Source: Alphaproteobacteria bacterium (lineage in GTDB: Bacteria; Pseudomonadota; Alphaproteobacteria; Micropepsales; Micropepsaceae). From it: a stretch of 64,000 nt of DNA. The stretch spans positions 1-64,000 of the forward strand of contig JAJPHG010000019.1 in NCBI GenBank assembly GCA_021325375.1, written 5' to 3'. The notes under the pieces are model-generated. The model was given only the letters and a program-made list of their open reading frames with translations, searched no databases and was not told where the DNA came from. The position numbers and the translations under genes were made by a program. Shown here in pieces: positions 1-8,972 of this stretch; position 1 is the stretch's first letter; the number at the start of each line of letters is the position of its first letter.

Positions 1-942
1 ACGGCGCTGGGCGGCCGCGCCTTCACCCTGCCCATCCAGCTCACAGACACCCTCCCACCAACCATCGCCGTCTCCGTCGCTCAAGCAACAAACGACGCAG
101 CCGTGCTCGGCAACATCTCCTCGACCTATCTGCTTTCGATCAGCGGAACCGCCGAGCAACTTGACGGGCTGACGCTCTCTCCGGCGGCAAACGAGAAGGT
201 CGAGCTCGCGCTCACCAGCCTCGATCACGACATCACGATCACTAGCGCCGTTTTCGACGTCGATCTGGCGAAGCTTGCCGTCGCCAACGATGCGGTCACG
301 GTCCAAGCTTATTCCTCCGGCGGCCAGACCGGCACCGAGATCGATCTCACCGGCACCGACGGGATGACGCACAAGATCATCATCCTCGGCGAGGATCCGA
401 ATTCGCTGGAAGCGTACGCGCCGATCGATTCCGGCATGGCGGCAGGCGGGCACGGGGTACCGATCACCGGCGGTCTGACCGTCGCCCAGGCGCTCGCGGG
501 CTCGGGTCCGGAAGCGATCAGCGATACCGCCGCCAACGTCGCGGCCAATTTGGACGCGCTTGAGAGCATTGTCGGACAGATAACCGGCATCGGCTTCACG
601 GATTCCGGAACGCCGGCCCTCAGCCTGACCGAAGCGCAATTCTCGGCCGATCATGACGTGCTTTCGTTGCTCTCCGGCAACTATACACTCAACGTGACAA
701 ACGTCGCCGCAGCCGATGCGCTCGCTATCGCCGCCTACACCGACGTGAACGGAATTTTCGTGGCTGACACCGGCACGGACCTCACAGCGGAACTCGACCA
801 GCTCGAGCACATCTTCAAGGCCGGCAAATTGGAGGGCGTCACGCTCACGAGCGGCACTCTCGGCACGCTTACCGAAACCCAGCTGCTGGCGGACTCCGAC
901 GTGCTGAAGCTTCTCGGCAATTCAGATGTCTTCTTCCACTGA
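1..942 (+). CDS. C-terminal part of a repeat-rich surface/adhesin-like protein (5' truncated by window edge)
   Basis: Frame is open from base 1 (TALGGRAFTLPIQL...). Internal repeats of the type DTxxxLxxxLDxLExI...LTExQxxADxDVLxLLxGN, Thr/Ala/Asp-rich. Confidence 0.6.
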   Translation, partial: TALGGRAFTLPIQLTDTLPPTIAVSVAQATNDAAVLGNISSTYLLSISGTAEQLDGLTLSPAANEKVELALTSLDHDITITSAVFDVDLAKLAVANDAVTVQAYSSGGQTGTEIDLTGTDGMTHKIIILGEDPNSLEAYAPIDSGMAAGGHGVPITGGLTVAQALAGSGPEAISDTAANVAANLDALESIVGQITGIGFTDSGTPALSLTEAQFSADHDVLSLLSGNYTLNVTNVAAADALAIAAYTDVNGIFVADTGTDLTAELDQLEHIFKAGKLEGVTLTSGTLGTLTETQLLADSDVLKLLGNSDVFFH

Positions 943-1231
943 ACGGAGCGTGCCCAATAACATGCTTCGCCCCAAAAACGGGCTTGGTGGCCCGCAACCC
1001 AGGGGTCAATATTCTGAGGCGGTCGCTTTGGAAAACGTTTTTCGACGGCGCGAGTGGTTTGGCTGCTCCGGCTTGAGCATCGCACCATGAGCAGAGTTGG
1101 ACCAGATTTACACCCTGTACCAGTCGAAATCCCGCAAACGGCGACCCTCGGAGTAGCTCGCGGATTTCCGCGCGGCGCGCCGACATTCCGCGTGCTCTGC
1201 GTCTCCGACGGTGCCGCGGAGACTCCCGCTT

Positions 1232-1555
1232 CAGGGAATTTTCGCGCCCTCTGGCCGCCAGTCTCCACCTCCGGATCGGAAACCTCCAGTTCGGGTCCGA
1301 AGTGGAGGTCGAAGTTTCGTGCCCAGCCCGCCCCGCTCGCGGATCGAACTTCTGCTGTCCGAGGCAAGATCCCTGTTTATCAGGGAATTAACAGGGAATT
1401 TTCAGGGCTCAAATGGCAAAAGCCTGGCGCTAGAAAGTGCATTTTATGCCTGGCACCATTGAGTCAAACGACATTCGCGAATTTTTGCAGCTCCGAAAAT
1501 AACAGGGAATTTCAAACCCGGTAACAGGGAGTTTTCCGGCAATATCAGGGGAACG
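1232..1555. repeat. Cluster of short CAGGGAATT repeats (mobile-element or intergenic-repeat relic)
   Basis: CAGGGAATT at 1232, 1381, 1392 and 1503, with partial copies at 1403, 1525 and 1546. 1381/1392/1403 are 11 bp apart. No credible ORF spans the area. Confidence 0.4.
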
Positions 1556-2079
1556 CTGTAAGCGTCGCTTTCTGGCGCGCTAGTTTCGGATGCGGTGTTC
1601 CAATTTGTTCTCGTCTGCGGATTTGCAGGTTGGAAGGGGCGATGGCGGATGAGCGGCGGCGCCCGATGCGGTATGGGGCGGCGTTCCGCCGGGTGCATCG
1701 TAAGGCGTGGCGGCTTGAATCAGCGCGAGTTTGCGAAGCGCAGGGCCTTTCGCTGGAGCCGTTCGGCAATCGGCGCGCGCGGTTCGAGGCCGAGCCACAT
1801 ACATTGCCGAATTGACGGGGGTTCCTGGTTCGAAATATTCAGACCAGGTTGACTCAACGACGCAGGCGCCAGCCTATCTCCGCGAACCCTCTGGCCGCGA
1901 TATTTGGCGTAAGCTCGCAGGACATCCAAAGCGAATGGCAGAATTTGAGCGGCGACTGAGCTACTCCTAAGCAACGTCGGACAATGGCCACGAAGAAGGT
2001 AAGAATGGCCTGTCCGTGAATATTTTGCTGTATTCTGTTCACGGGGACGCAATCGAGGCGAACCTGAACCTATCTTCGT

Positions 2080-2520
2080 TTACTCTAGCGCGGCTGGCAC
2101 ACGTTCGGACGTGACGGGTGCGTGACGGGTCCAACGGTCCCCCGGTTTTGCGATGTAGTTCTGAAACACATATCGCCAAGGGATGAAAGGGATGAGCACA
2201 ATGACCGGTCCGATCTCAAAGAAGCCTTTGCGTGTGTCTGCATCGACCTGATTGGCGAGCCACAGCGGCAGTGCGATGCCCACGAGCCAGATCGATTTCC
2301 ACAGGATTTCGTAAATGAGCAGGGGAAGCATCTTAAGCGGATATCGCACACCCACGATTGAAAGGCTCGCCAGCGCCAGAAGAAAGCAATGCGCTACTCC
2401 GGTCGCCTGAGTCCAATGGCCATGATGAAGGAACAGCCGTATCTGGATAAAGCCTTCCGCGACCGCAAGCAGAGCATAGAGGGCACGTAGCAGGTATAAG
2501 CGGAACAGCGATATGTTCAT
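2080..2520 (-). CDS. Hypothetical integral membrane protein
   Basis: 146 aa with several hydrophobic segments (LLRALYALLAVAEGFI, FLLALASLSIVGV, IVLIPFIPW). Confidence 0.55.
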   Translation of the reverse strand: MNISLFRLYLLRALYALLAVAEGFIQIRLFLHHGHWTQATGVAHCFLLALASLSIVGVRYPLKMLPLLIYEILWKSIWLVGIALPLWLANQVDADTRKGFFEIGPVIVLIPFIPWRYVFQNYIAKPGDRWTRHAPVTSERVPAALE

Positions 2521-2608
2521 TGTTGCAATCCCCCTGGGCGCGATATTTCTCCAAATCGTGCTCTCAGCGCGATCGTGCCCTGTCGCGCAAGCACCTCACC
2601 TACGCATG

Positions 2609-3331
2609 TCAGTCTGAAGCCAGACGCACCTGTTTCGCCCATCCCGTCAGCCTCACGCGGATCATCCAGAAGATGAGAAGGCCAAGCGGCAAGAGCATCG
2701 GCGCGAGGAACATCGGCGGAATATGAAACGGTCCCGGCAGGAGCCGTGCCAGGCCATTGCCGAATCCAGACCCGAAGGAGAGGAAGAGAGCCGTCAACAT
2801 GCGCCAAAGATGGCGTGCCACGCGAGCCGGACCTTCGATTCCGCCTTGAAGGACCAACCTCGCATCTCCTATGGCCGCCACAGCAGCAATCGCGGTGACC
2901 ATGTAGGTGGCGAATAACAGCTGCCCCTTAACTCCGGGCACGGCGCCGGCCGCTGCGGCGATGGACAAACCGCTTAATCCCACGCAAATGCACAGGCTTG
3001 CCGCCAGTGCGAATTTCTCGGCGCGGCCAACGGTGCGTTGCTTTCGTCTCACGATCAGCCAGCCCGTGGCAACGAGATAGAACGTGAGAATTGCGCCCAG
3101 GAGATTCGACATCTGACCGGGTATGATGATCGCGAGCCAGGCCGCGAAGGTAGCCATCACCAGCATCGAAACAACGAACGTCGTTCCGGCAGTGCGATGA
3201 AGCCTTTCGCCTTTCCGTGCGAAGGCTGCGACGGTGCCCGATACAAGCCCAACAGTGCCGCAGCCAACGTGAACGACGTAAGCGAGGCTGGTCGCATCGT
3301 GAAGTGCCGTTTCGGGGAAAGGAAGGTTCAC
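2609..3331 (-). CDS. Multi-TM membrane protein, DUF2306-like
   Basis: About seven hydrophobic segments. A GTG at 3331 is preferred over the 3385 ATG because the upstream extension contains palindromic operator sequence. Confidence 0.55.
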   Translation of the reverse strand: MNLPFPETALHDATSLAYVVHVGCGTVGLVSGTVAAFARKGERLHRTAGTTFVVSMLVMATFAAWLAIIIPGQMSNLLGAILTFYLVATGWLIVRRKQRTVGRAEKFALAASLCICVGLSGLSIAAAAGAVPGVKGQLLFATYMVTAIAAVAAIGDARLVLQGGIEGPARVARHLWRMLTALFLSFGSGFGNGLARLLPGPFHIPPMFLAPMLLPLGLLIFWMIRVRLTGWAKQVRLASD

Positions 3332-3359
3332 GGCTACGACCGCTCCTTGACTTCTACGT

Positions 3360-3391
3360 TGACATATGTCAGTACTGTCTGACACATGTCA
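3360..3391. promoter_or_regulatory. Two tandem dyad operators, TGACATATGTCA and TGACACATGTCA
   Basis: Perfect 12-bp palindrome at 3360-3371 and a near-identical copy at 3380-3391, 20 bp apart, between divergent genes. The second overlaps the regulator start codon. Confidence 0.6.
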
Positions 3392-3715
3392 CAGCGGACA
3401 GATAAGAATGTCAAGTCGTTGAACGGTAGCCAGTTGCTGGCGGCACTGAGCGCTCTCGCGATGCCTCACAGACTAAGGATCATTGCAGCGCTTGCCTTGG
3501 GTGGCCGAAACTATGTCAGCCAGCTCGCACGCGAAGTTGGCATCAGCCGACCGCTGCTGCATCTGCACCTGCAAAAGCTGCAGGAAGCCGGCTTGGTCAC
3601 AAGCAAGCTCGAGCTTTCGAGCGATGGAAAAGCTCTCAACTATTTCGAAGTCACGAGCTTTGACATTGCACTTACGCCTGAAACGATCGTCAAAGCGGTA
3701 AAGACGCTTAATTGA
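3386..3715 (+). CDS. ArsR-like winged-helix transcriptional regulator
   Basis: LLAALSALAMPHRLRIIAALALGGRNYVSQLAREVGISRPLLHLHLQKLQEAGLV is a typical ArsR wHTH. Confidence 0.75.
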   Translation: MSQRTDKNVKSLNGSQLLAALSALAMPHRLRIIAALALGGRNYVSQLAREVGISRPLLHLHLQKLQEAGLVTSKLELSSDGKALNYFEVTSFDIALTPETIVKAVKTLN

Positions 3716-3736
3716 GGTTCGAACGGAGATCCCAAA

Positions 3737-3994
3737 ATGGCTGCGTATATGTACATGCCCACGCTCTTGCTGATTCTCAGCACGGTCTTGATCGTTTTTG
3801 GAATGAAGTACGTCTCCGAGGCACTGCAAGCACGCTCACGCGCGGCCAACGAGCGCTCATTTCGACTCTTTGCCGAAGACGCTCACGCAATCCAATCACA
3901 ACACGTTGCATTGCTCTCGTCGATCCAGTCATCAATTTCGGACATCGGCACACGACTTGGCCAAGTGGAAAGGATTCTGAAGGAGGTCGGCTGA
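3737..3994 (+). CDS. Small membrane-anchored coiled-coil protein
   Basis: 85 aa, N-terminal TM followed by polar helix; 21 bp downstream of the ArsR gene. Confidence 0.45.
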   Translation: MAAYMYMPTLLLILSTVLIVFGMKYVSEALQARSRAANERSFRLFAEDAHAIQSQHVALLSSIQSSISDIGTRLGQVERILKEVG

Positions 3995-4254
3995 AGACTC
4001 TGCCGCGAGTCGCCAGCAAGGGGGCCACGAACACGGGCGTTCATTGGCGAGTTCTCGCAGCCTTGCTCGCAGCGCCGTATCGGGCAGTCTCCTCGACCGA
4101 TACTCATCACCAATCGCGCTCGTGTTAGCAGAGTTGTCTGCTAGCGATAACTTGGAGTTATTGGATATAACTCGTCGCTCGGCTCACGCGATACAAGATA
4201 GCCTGTCGAACCGTGAGTTCGATCTGTCCTACGGCATCGAGGATTTTAATGCCG

Positions 4255-5286
4255 CTAGCGGTTCAGCGAACGCAAAAGGATCGACTGCATCTGTTTGACG
4301 AGCTCGGGCGATAGAGTGCCTAGAACGCCGCGGTCCGCTGGATCGAGATGGGCGGCAGGATCGCCGTTCGTGCCGAACACGTAGTGATCGAACATCGTTC
4401 GCCAGACGGCGCGCTGATCTCGCGGCAGGCTTTTCAACGTCAACAATGCGTGGACGAGGCAATTGAACGGTGAGCTCAAAGGGGCCGTCGCGTCGTTCCA
4501 CCAGTAATTGACCAGCAGGTTGAAGCCGTCCAGGGATTTGACGTGGTGCCACCACATGTAGGGAATGTAGATCGCGTCGCCAGGCTCCAGCTCCGCCTGC
4601 ATCGCGGCATCCAGCGCGTATTCGAAGCGCGGATAACGCGTGAAATCCGGCTCCTCCAGCAGCACCATGCTGGTCGGCGGTCCGGCCGGCGTGTGCTCCA
4701 GCGGCCCGATGTAGAGATTGGGAAGCTGCTCCGGCGGAAACAGGGTGAAGCGGCGGTGCCCCGCCACGACGCAGGCGATGTTGTAGTTGAAATCGAAGTG
4801 CGTCGAGACCGTCACGGAGTTTCCGATCCACACGCGCGGTATCGCGGAAGGGGGCGGCAGGCAGGTCGCGTTCTCCTTCGCAAACCCGGGCAGGTAGTCG
4901 GGCAGGGGCACGGACTGGATCGCGATCGCTGGCTGGTCCGCCGCGTTCTCATGCGCCAGGAGCCAATCGATCACCGCACCGATGGGTTCCTGGCGAAAGA
5001 CGAAATTGAGATTGCGCAGATCGCCGTCCTTATAGAAGAACCGGCCCTTGATCGAGGAAGGCCCCACAAGCGTCTGCGCAGGTTTGCCTGCGTCAAATCG
5101 CTTGATATAGGCGGCGAGCGCTGCGGACGATCTTGCGCCTTCGCGCACGGCGGGCCAATCCACCGCCAGCCCCTTCAGCACCGCCGGCTTGTTCAAGGGC
5201 ACGATGTCGCGCTGAAACGAGGTGACATCGACGTCTCGCCATTGCGGTATCGCAGGCAGAACTCGCCCCATGAAAGACGCCCTCAT
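4255..5286 (-). CDS. Cupin-like (cupin_8/JmjC-type) protein
   Basis: PxVLKGLAxDWPAV, WIGNSVTVSTHFDFNYNIACVVAGHRRFTLFPPEQLPNLYIGPLEHTP, ELEPGDAIYIPYMWWHHVKSL: canonical cupin_8 metal-binding and fold motifs. Confidence 0.85.
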   Translation of the reverse strand: MRASFMGRVLPAIPQWRDVDVTSFQRDIVPLNKPAVLKGLAVDWPAVREGARSSAALAAYIKRFDAGKPAQTLVGPSSIKGRFFYKDGDLRNLNFVFRQEPIGAVIDWLLAHENAADQPAIAIQSVPLPDYLPGFAKENATCLPPPSAIPRVWIGNSVTVSTHFDFNYNIACVVAGHRRFTLFPPEQLPNLYIGPLEHTPAGPPTSMVLLEEPDFTRYPRFEYALDAAMQAELEPGDAIYIPYMWWHHVKSLDGFNLLVNYWWNDATAPLSSPFNCLVHALLTLKSLPRDQRAVWRTMFDHYVFGTNGDPAAHLDPADRGVLGTLSPELVKQMQSILLRSLNR

Positions 5287-5416
5287 CCGGCTCGCCTTCG
5301 ATCTGTCCCGGGCGGCGCCGTCTCTCAGCATAGTACATCAATTCGAGATGCGGACCATAGACGAACGATTTCCCGCGATGCTTCGCACGGCGATCTCCGA
5401 GGCGTTATAAGAAGGC

Positions 5417-6250
5417 ATGTACGTAGATTCCCATCATCACGTCTGGTCGTTGAAGCGCGGCGACTACGGTTGGCTGAGCGAGCGGTCGGGGCCGGTCTTG
5501 TATCGCGACTACATGCCGGCCGACCTCTCGCCGCTGCTGGCGGCGCACGATATCGACAGAACCGTTCTGGTGCAGGCGGCACCGACGATCGCGGAGACGG
5601 AGTTTCTTCTGGGGTTGGCGCGTCGGAACCCGTTCATCGGCGGCGTCGTCGGCTGGGTGGATTTTGAAGCCGGCGACGCACCGCAGACGATCGCGCGCCT
5701 CGCACGTGACGGAAAACTGCGCGGCCTTCGGCCGATGCTGCAGGATCTGGAAGACGATGCATGGATTCTCCGCCGTGAGATAGAACCCGCCATCTCGGCG
5801 ATGGCAGATAGCGGCCTATGCCTGGATCTACTGGTCTTTCCGCGCCACTTGCCTCATGTCGAAAAGTTTCTCTCCCGGCATCCGGAGCTGCGTTGCGTCA
5901 TCGATCACGGCGCCAAACCCGCGATCGCTCGTGATGAAATCGGGCCTTGGGCGACACAGATGGGCCGAATCGCGCGCGGGAGCGCCGCGTTCTGCAAGCT
6001 CTCCGGCTTGGTGACGGAAGCCGGCCCCGGCTGGTCGCTCGCGGCTTTGCGGCCCTATGTCGACGTGCTGCTGGACGCGTTCGGGCCCGAAAGGCTGATG
6101 TGGGGAAGCGATTGGCCGGTGCTGAATCTAGCCGCCGGCTACGGGGATTGGTTCGCTGCCGCACGTGCTTTGACGGCGGGCGTCGATCCGCCGGGCCGCG
6201 ACATGATCTTCGGCGGCACGGCCAAGCTATTCTACCGCATCCGGAACTGA
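5417..6250 (+). CDS. Amidohydrolase family, L-fuconolactone hydrolase-like (COG3618)
   Basis: MYVDSHHHVW start, LRGLRPMLQ, CVIDHGAKP, ERLMWGSDWPV motifs; locus contains other L-fucose genes. Confidence 0.8.
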   Translation: MYVDSHHHVWSLKRGDYGWLSERSGPVLYRDYMPADLSPLLAAHDIDRTVLVQAAPTIAETEFLLGLARRNPFIGGVVGWVDFEAGDAPQTIARLARDGKLRGLRPMLQDLEDDAWILRREIEPAISAMADSGLCLDLLVFPRHLPHVEKFLSRHPELRCVIDHGAKPAIARDEIGPWATQMGRIARGSAAFCKLSGLVTEAGPGWSLAALRPYVDVLLDAFGPERLMWGSDWPVLNLAAGYGDWFAAARALTAGVDPPGRDMIFGGTAKLFYRIRN

Positions 6251-6257
6251 CCGGTCG

Positions 6258-7537
6258 TCACGCCTCGACGCCGACAGGGATCGCATAGCCGGCGCGCGGG
6301 AGCAGCAGGCGCAGCAGCGGCCCCGTCATCACCGTCGTCGCCACTGCCATGATCACGAGCATGGTGAACACGTTCTGCAGGATAAAGCCGAGATCGAAGC
6401 CGATGTTGAGCACGATCAACTCCATCAGCGCGCGCGTGTTCATCAGCGAGCCGAGAATGGTGGATTCCTGGTGCGCGAAGCCGGCGATCCGGCTGGCGAT
6501 ATAGACGGGGATCATCTTGCCCAGGATGGACGCGGCCAGCACCAGCGCTAGCCACTGCCAGTCCGATGCGCTCGTCAGGCCCAGTACGTTCGTGCGCAGG
6601 CCCGTATAAGTGAAGAAGACCGGTAGGAAGAACACCAACACGAATTTTCCGATCTGCGCGCGCCAAGCCTCGACGAAGGCCTTGTTGTGGTGAAACAGCA
6701 ACCCGGTCAGGAAGCCGCCGAAGATCGTGAAGATGCCGAGGAAATACGTGCATATGCCCATCGCGAAGATCAGACAGACGATCACCGTCATCAGGTTCGG
6801 CGGAAGCTGGCCGCCCTTCACCGGGAATCTGGTCAACAACCAGTTCACGGACGGCCTGAGCGCAAACCAGGCGACACAGGCCAGAAGAGCAATTCCCCCG
6901 ATCTGCCAGCCGATCGCTGTCATGGAAAAGCGGGCCGAGGCGTAAGCCGAAATGCCCGCCAGCAATATCCAGCCCGTGACGTCGTTGACGGCGGCGGCCG
7001 AGATGGCGACCACGCCGATCTCCGTTCGCGTCAGGTCGAATTCGCGCAAGATCCGGCCCAGGATCGGCACCGCCGTGATCGCGAGACCGACGCCGAAGAA
7101 CAGGCTGTAGGTCAAAGGATCGATGTGCGGCGCCAGATAGGGCGCGGAAAGATGCCCGATCCCGAAGCCCAAAGCGAAAGGCACCGCCACCGACGCCGCC
7201 GCGATTCCGATCGTGCCGTTGCGGTTCTTCGGGCGCGTCAGGTGGCCAACTCGAAATCAGTTCCGATCTGGAACATCAAAAGGACCAGCCCGATCTGGCT
7301 GATGATGGTGATCGGCGCCGACGCCTTCGCGCCGAACAGGAACACCGAAGCGCCGGGAAAGAAGTGGCCGAACAGGGATGGGCCGAGAATCAGGCCGGCG
7401 AGGATCTCCCCGATCACCCCGGGCTGACCAAGCCGCCGCAGAATCTGGTTTCCGGCGCGCGCCGCCGCCATCATCACGATCAGCTGGAGCAAGGTGACGA
7501 AAAGCAGGTTCTCGGTCTGATGGACGGATGAATGCAC
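6258..7537 (-). pseudogene. CPA2-type cation:proton antiporter split by a frameshift near 7240
   Basis: N-terminal ORF 7238-7537 (..GLVLLMFQIGTDFELAT*) continues in another frame as LTRPKNRNGTIGIAAASVAVPFALGFGIGH... (ORF 6258-7190). Together they read as one transporter. Confidence 0.75.
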
Positions 7538-7581
7538 GGCGCCCCCTCGGCGATTGTCGGTCAGCCGGAATATTGCTCTTA

Positions 7582-7595
7582 TGATAGCGTTACCA
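7582..7595. promoter_or_regulatory. LacI-type operator TGATAGCGTTACCA
   Basis: Matches the locus consensus TGGTAnCGnTACCA; upstream of the LacI gene at 7795. Confidence 0.7.
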
Positions 7596-7794
7596 AAAGT
7601 TTATTGAAAGGGGCCGAGCGCGCGAGTCGGAGGCAGTTTCCAAGCTTGGTTTACGCCGCAGCGCAACGTGTGGCAGCTTGTGGAAAGACGTGGATAACGC
7701 ATCCAGGCCTTCCATATGGTTGGCGCCTACGCTCAACGACTATGACGACTCACCAACCACGGCCTAGACTACCCGGCGCTAACTGGCTTTCACG

Positions 7795-8874
7795 ATGACC
7801 CGAAAAATTCCATCTCAGCAAAAGACCGGACGGAAGAATCCCGCCGCCGCGACCATCCACGACGTGGCGCGTCTTGCCGGGGTCTCACCGATGACCGTGT
7901 CACGGGTCGTGAACGGCGAGAAGAATGTGCGCGAGGCCACGCGCGCGAATGTGCTGTCCGCCGTCAAGGATCTGCAATACGCGCCGAATGCGGCGGCGCG
8001 CACCCTGGCAGGCGCCGGCGGCGCGCGCATCGGCCTTCTCTACAGCAACCCGAGCGCCGCCTATCTGAGCGAGTTCCTCGTCGGCGCGCTGGACGAAGCG
8101 AGCCGCGACGGCGCGCAATTGGTGCTGGAGAAATGCGAGGCCGAGGACGTGGCGGCGGAATGCACCGCGATCCGGAAACTGGTGAAGGGTGGTGTCGCGG
8201 CCGTCATCCTGCCGCCGCCGCTGTGCGAATCCGTCACCGTCATCTCCGAGCTGAAACAGGCCGGCGTTCCCGCAGTATTCGTGGCCACGGGACGGTTTCG
8301 CGGAGAAGGCTCATGCGTGCGCATCGACGATTTCCGCGCCGCTCACGAGATGACGCGATATCTGCTGGACCTCGGGCACAACCGCATCGGCTTCATCACC
8401 GGCCACCCCAACCAGACGGCCAGCGGTGAGCGGCAATTCGGGTTCGAGACGGCGTTGCGCGAAGCCAACGTCAAGCTCGACAAGACGATGATCGCGCAAG
8501 GCTACTTCAGCTATCGCTCCGGGCTCGCGGCGGCTGAGAAGCTGCTGTCGCGCAAGATCCCGCCGACCGCGATCTTCGCGAGCAATGACGACATGGCGGC
8601 CGCCGTCGTGTCGGTCGCCCATCGCAAGGGCATGGACGTGCCGCGCGATCTGTCGGTCGTCGGTTTCGACGACACCGCCATCGCCACGACGGTATGGCCC
8701 GAGCTCACCACCATCCGTCAGCCGATCGCCGCGATGGCGGAGATCGCGCTGGAGCTGGTCGTGCGCGAAATCCGCCGCAGCAAGGAAGGCATCGAGATAA
8801 AGCCGCTCGACCATTTGGTCGTCCACGCCCTCATAAAACGGCAATCCGCAGCCGCCCCAAGGGACTCGGCCTAA
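7795..8874 (+). CDS. LacI-family transcriptional regulator (XylR-like)
   Basis: TIHDVARLAGVSPMTVSRVVNGEKNVREATR HTH plus periplasmic-binding-like domain (ASNDDMAAAVVSVAHRKGMDVPRDLSVVGFDDTAIA). Confidence 0.93.
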   Translation: MTRKIPSQQKTGRKNPAAATIHDVARLAGVSPMTVSRVVNGEKNVREATRANVLSAVKDLQYAPNAAARTLAGAGGARIGLLYSNPSAAYLSEFLVGALDEASRDGAQLVLEKCEAEDVAAECTAIRKLVKGGVAAVILPPPLCESVTVISELKQAGVPAVFVATGRFRGEGSCVRIDDFRAAHEMTRYLLDLGHNRIGFITGHPNQTASGERQFGFETALREANVKLDKTMIAQGYFSYRSGLAAAEKLLSRKIPPTAIFASNDDMAAAVVSVAHRKGMDVPRDLSVVGFDDTAIATTVWPELTTIRQPIAAMAEIALELVVREIRRSKEGIEIKPLDHLVVHALIKRQSAAAPRDSA

Positions 8875-8907
8875 CCATCGCCCACGAAATGACTTGAGCC
8901 GACGCGA

Positions 8908-8921
8908 TGTTAGCGATAACA
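8908..8921. promoter_or_regulatory. LacI-type operator TGTTAGCGATAACA
   Basis: Member of the seven-site operator set; overlaps the ATG used by the ORF track. Confidence 0.7.
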
Positions 8922-8972
8922 ATCGCGTTCGGCCAGGGTTTGACGGCTGGTGGGTATGGGCGGGAACAACAG

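Noticed and set aside
1054-1524. 156-aa ORF in the 0.95-2.0 kb gap
   Set aside because: No recognisable motif, overlapping ORFs in several frames, and sequence dominated by short repeats; treated as non-coding.
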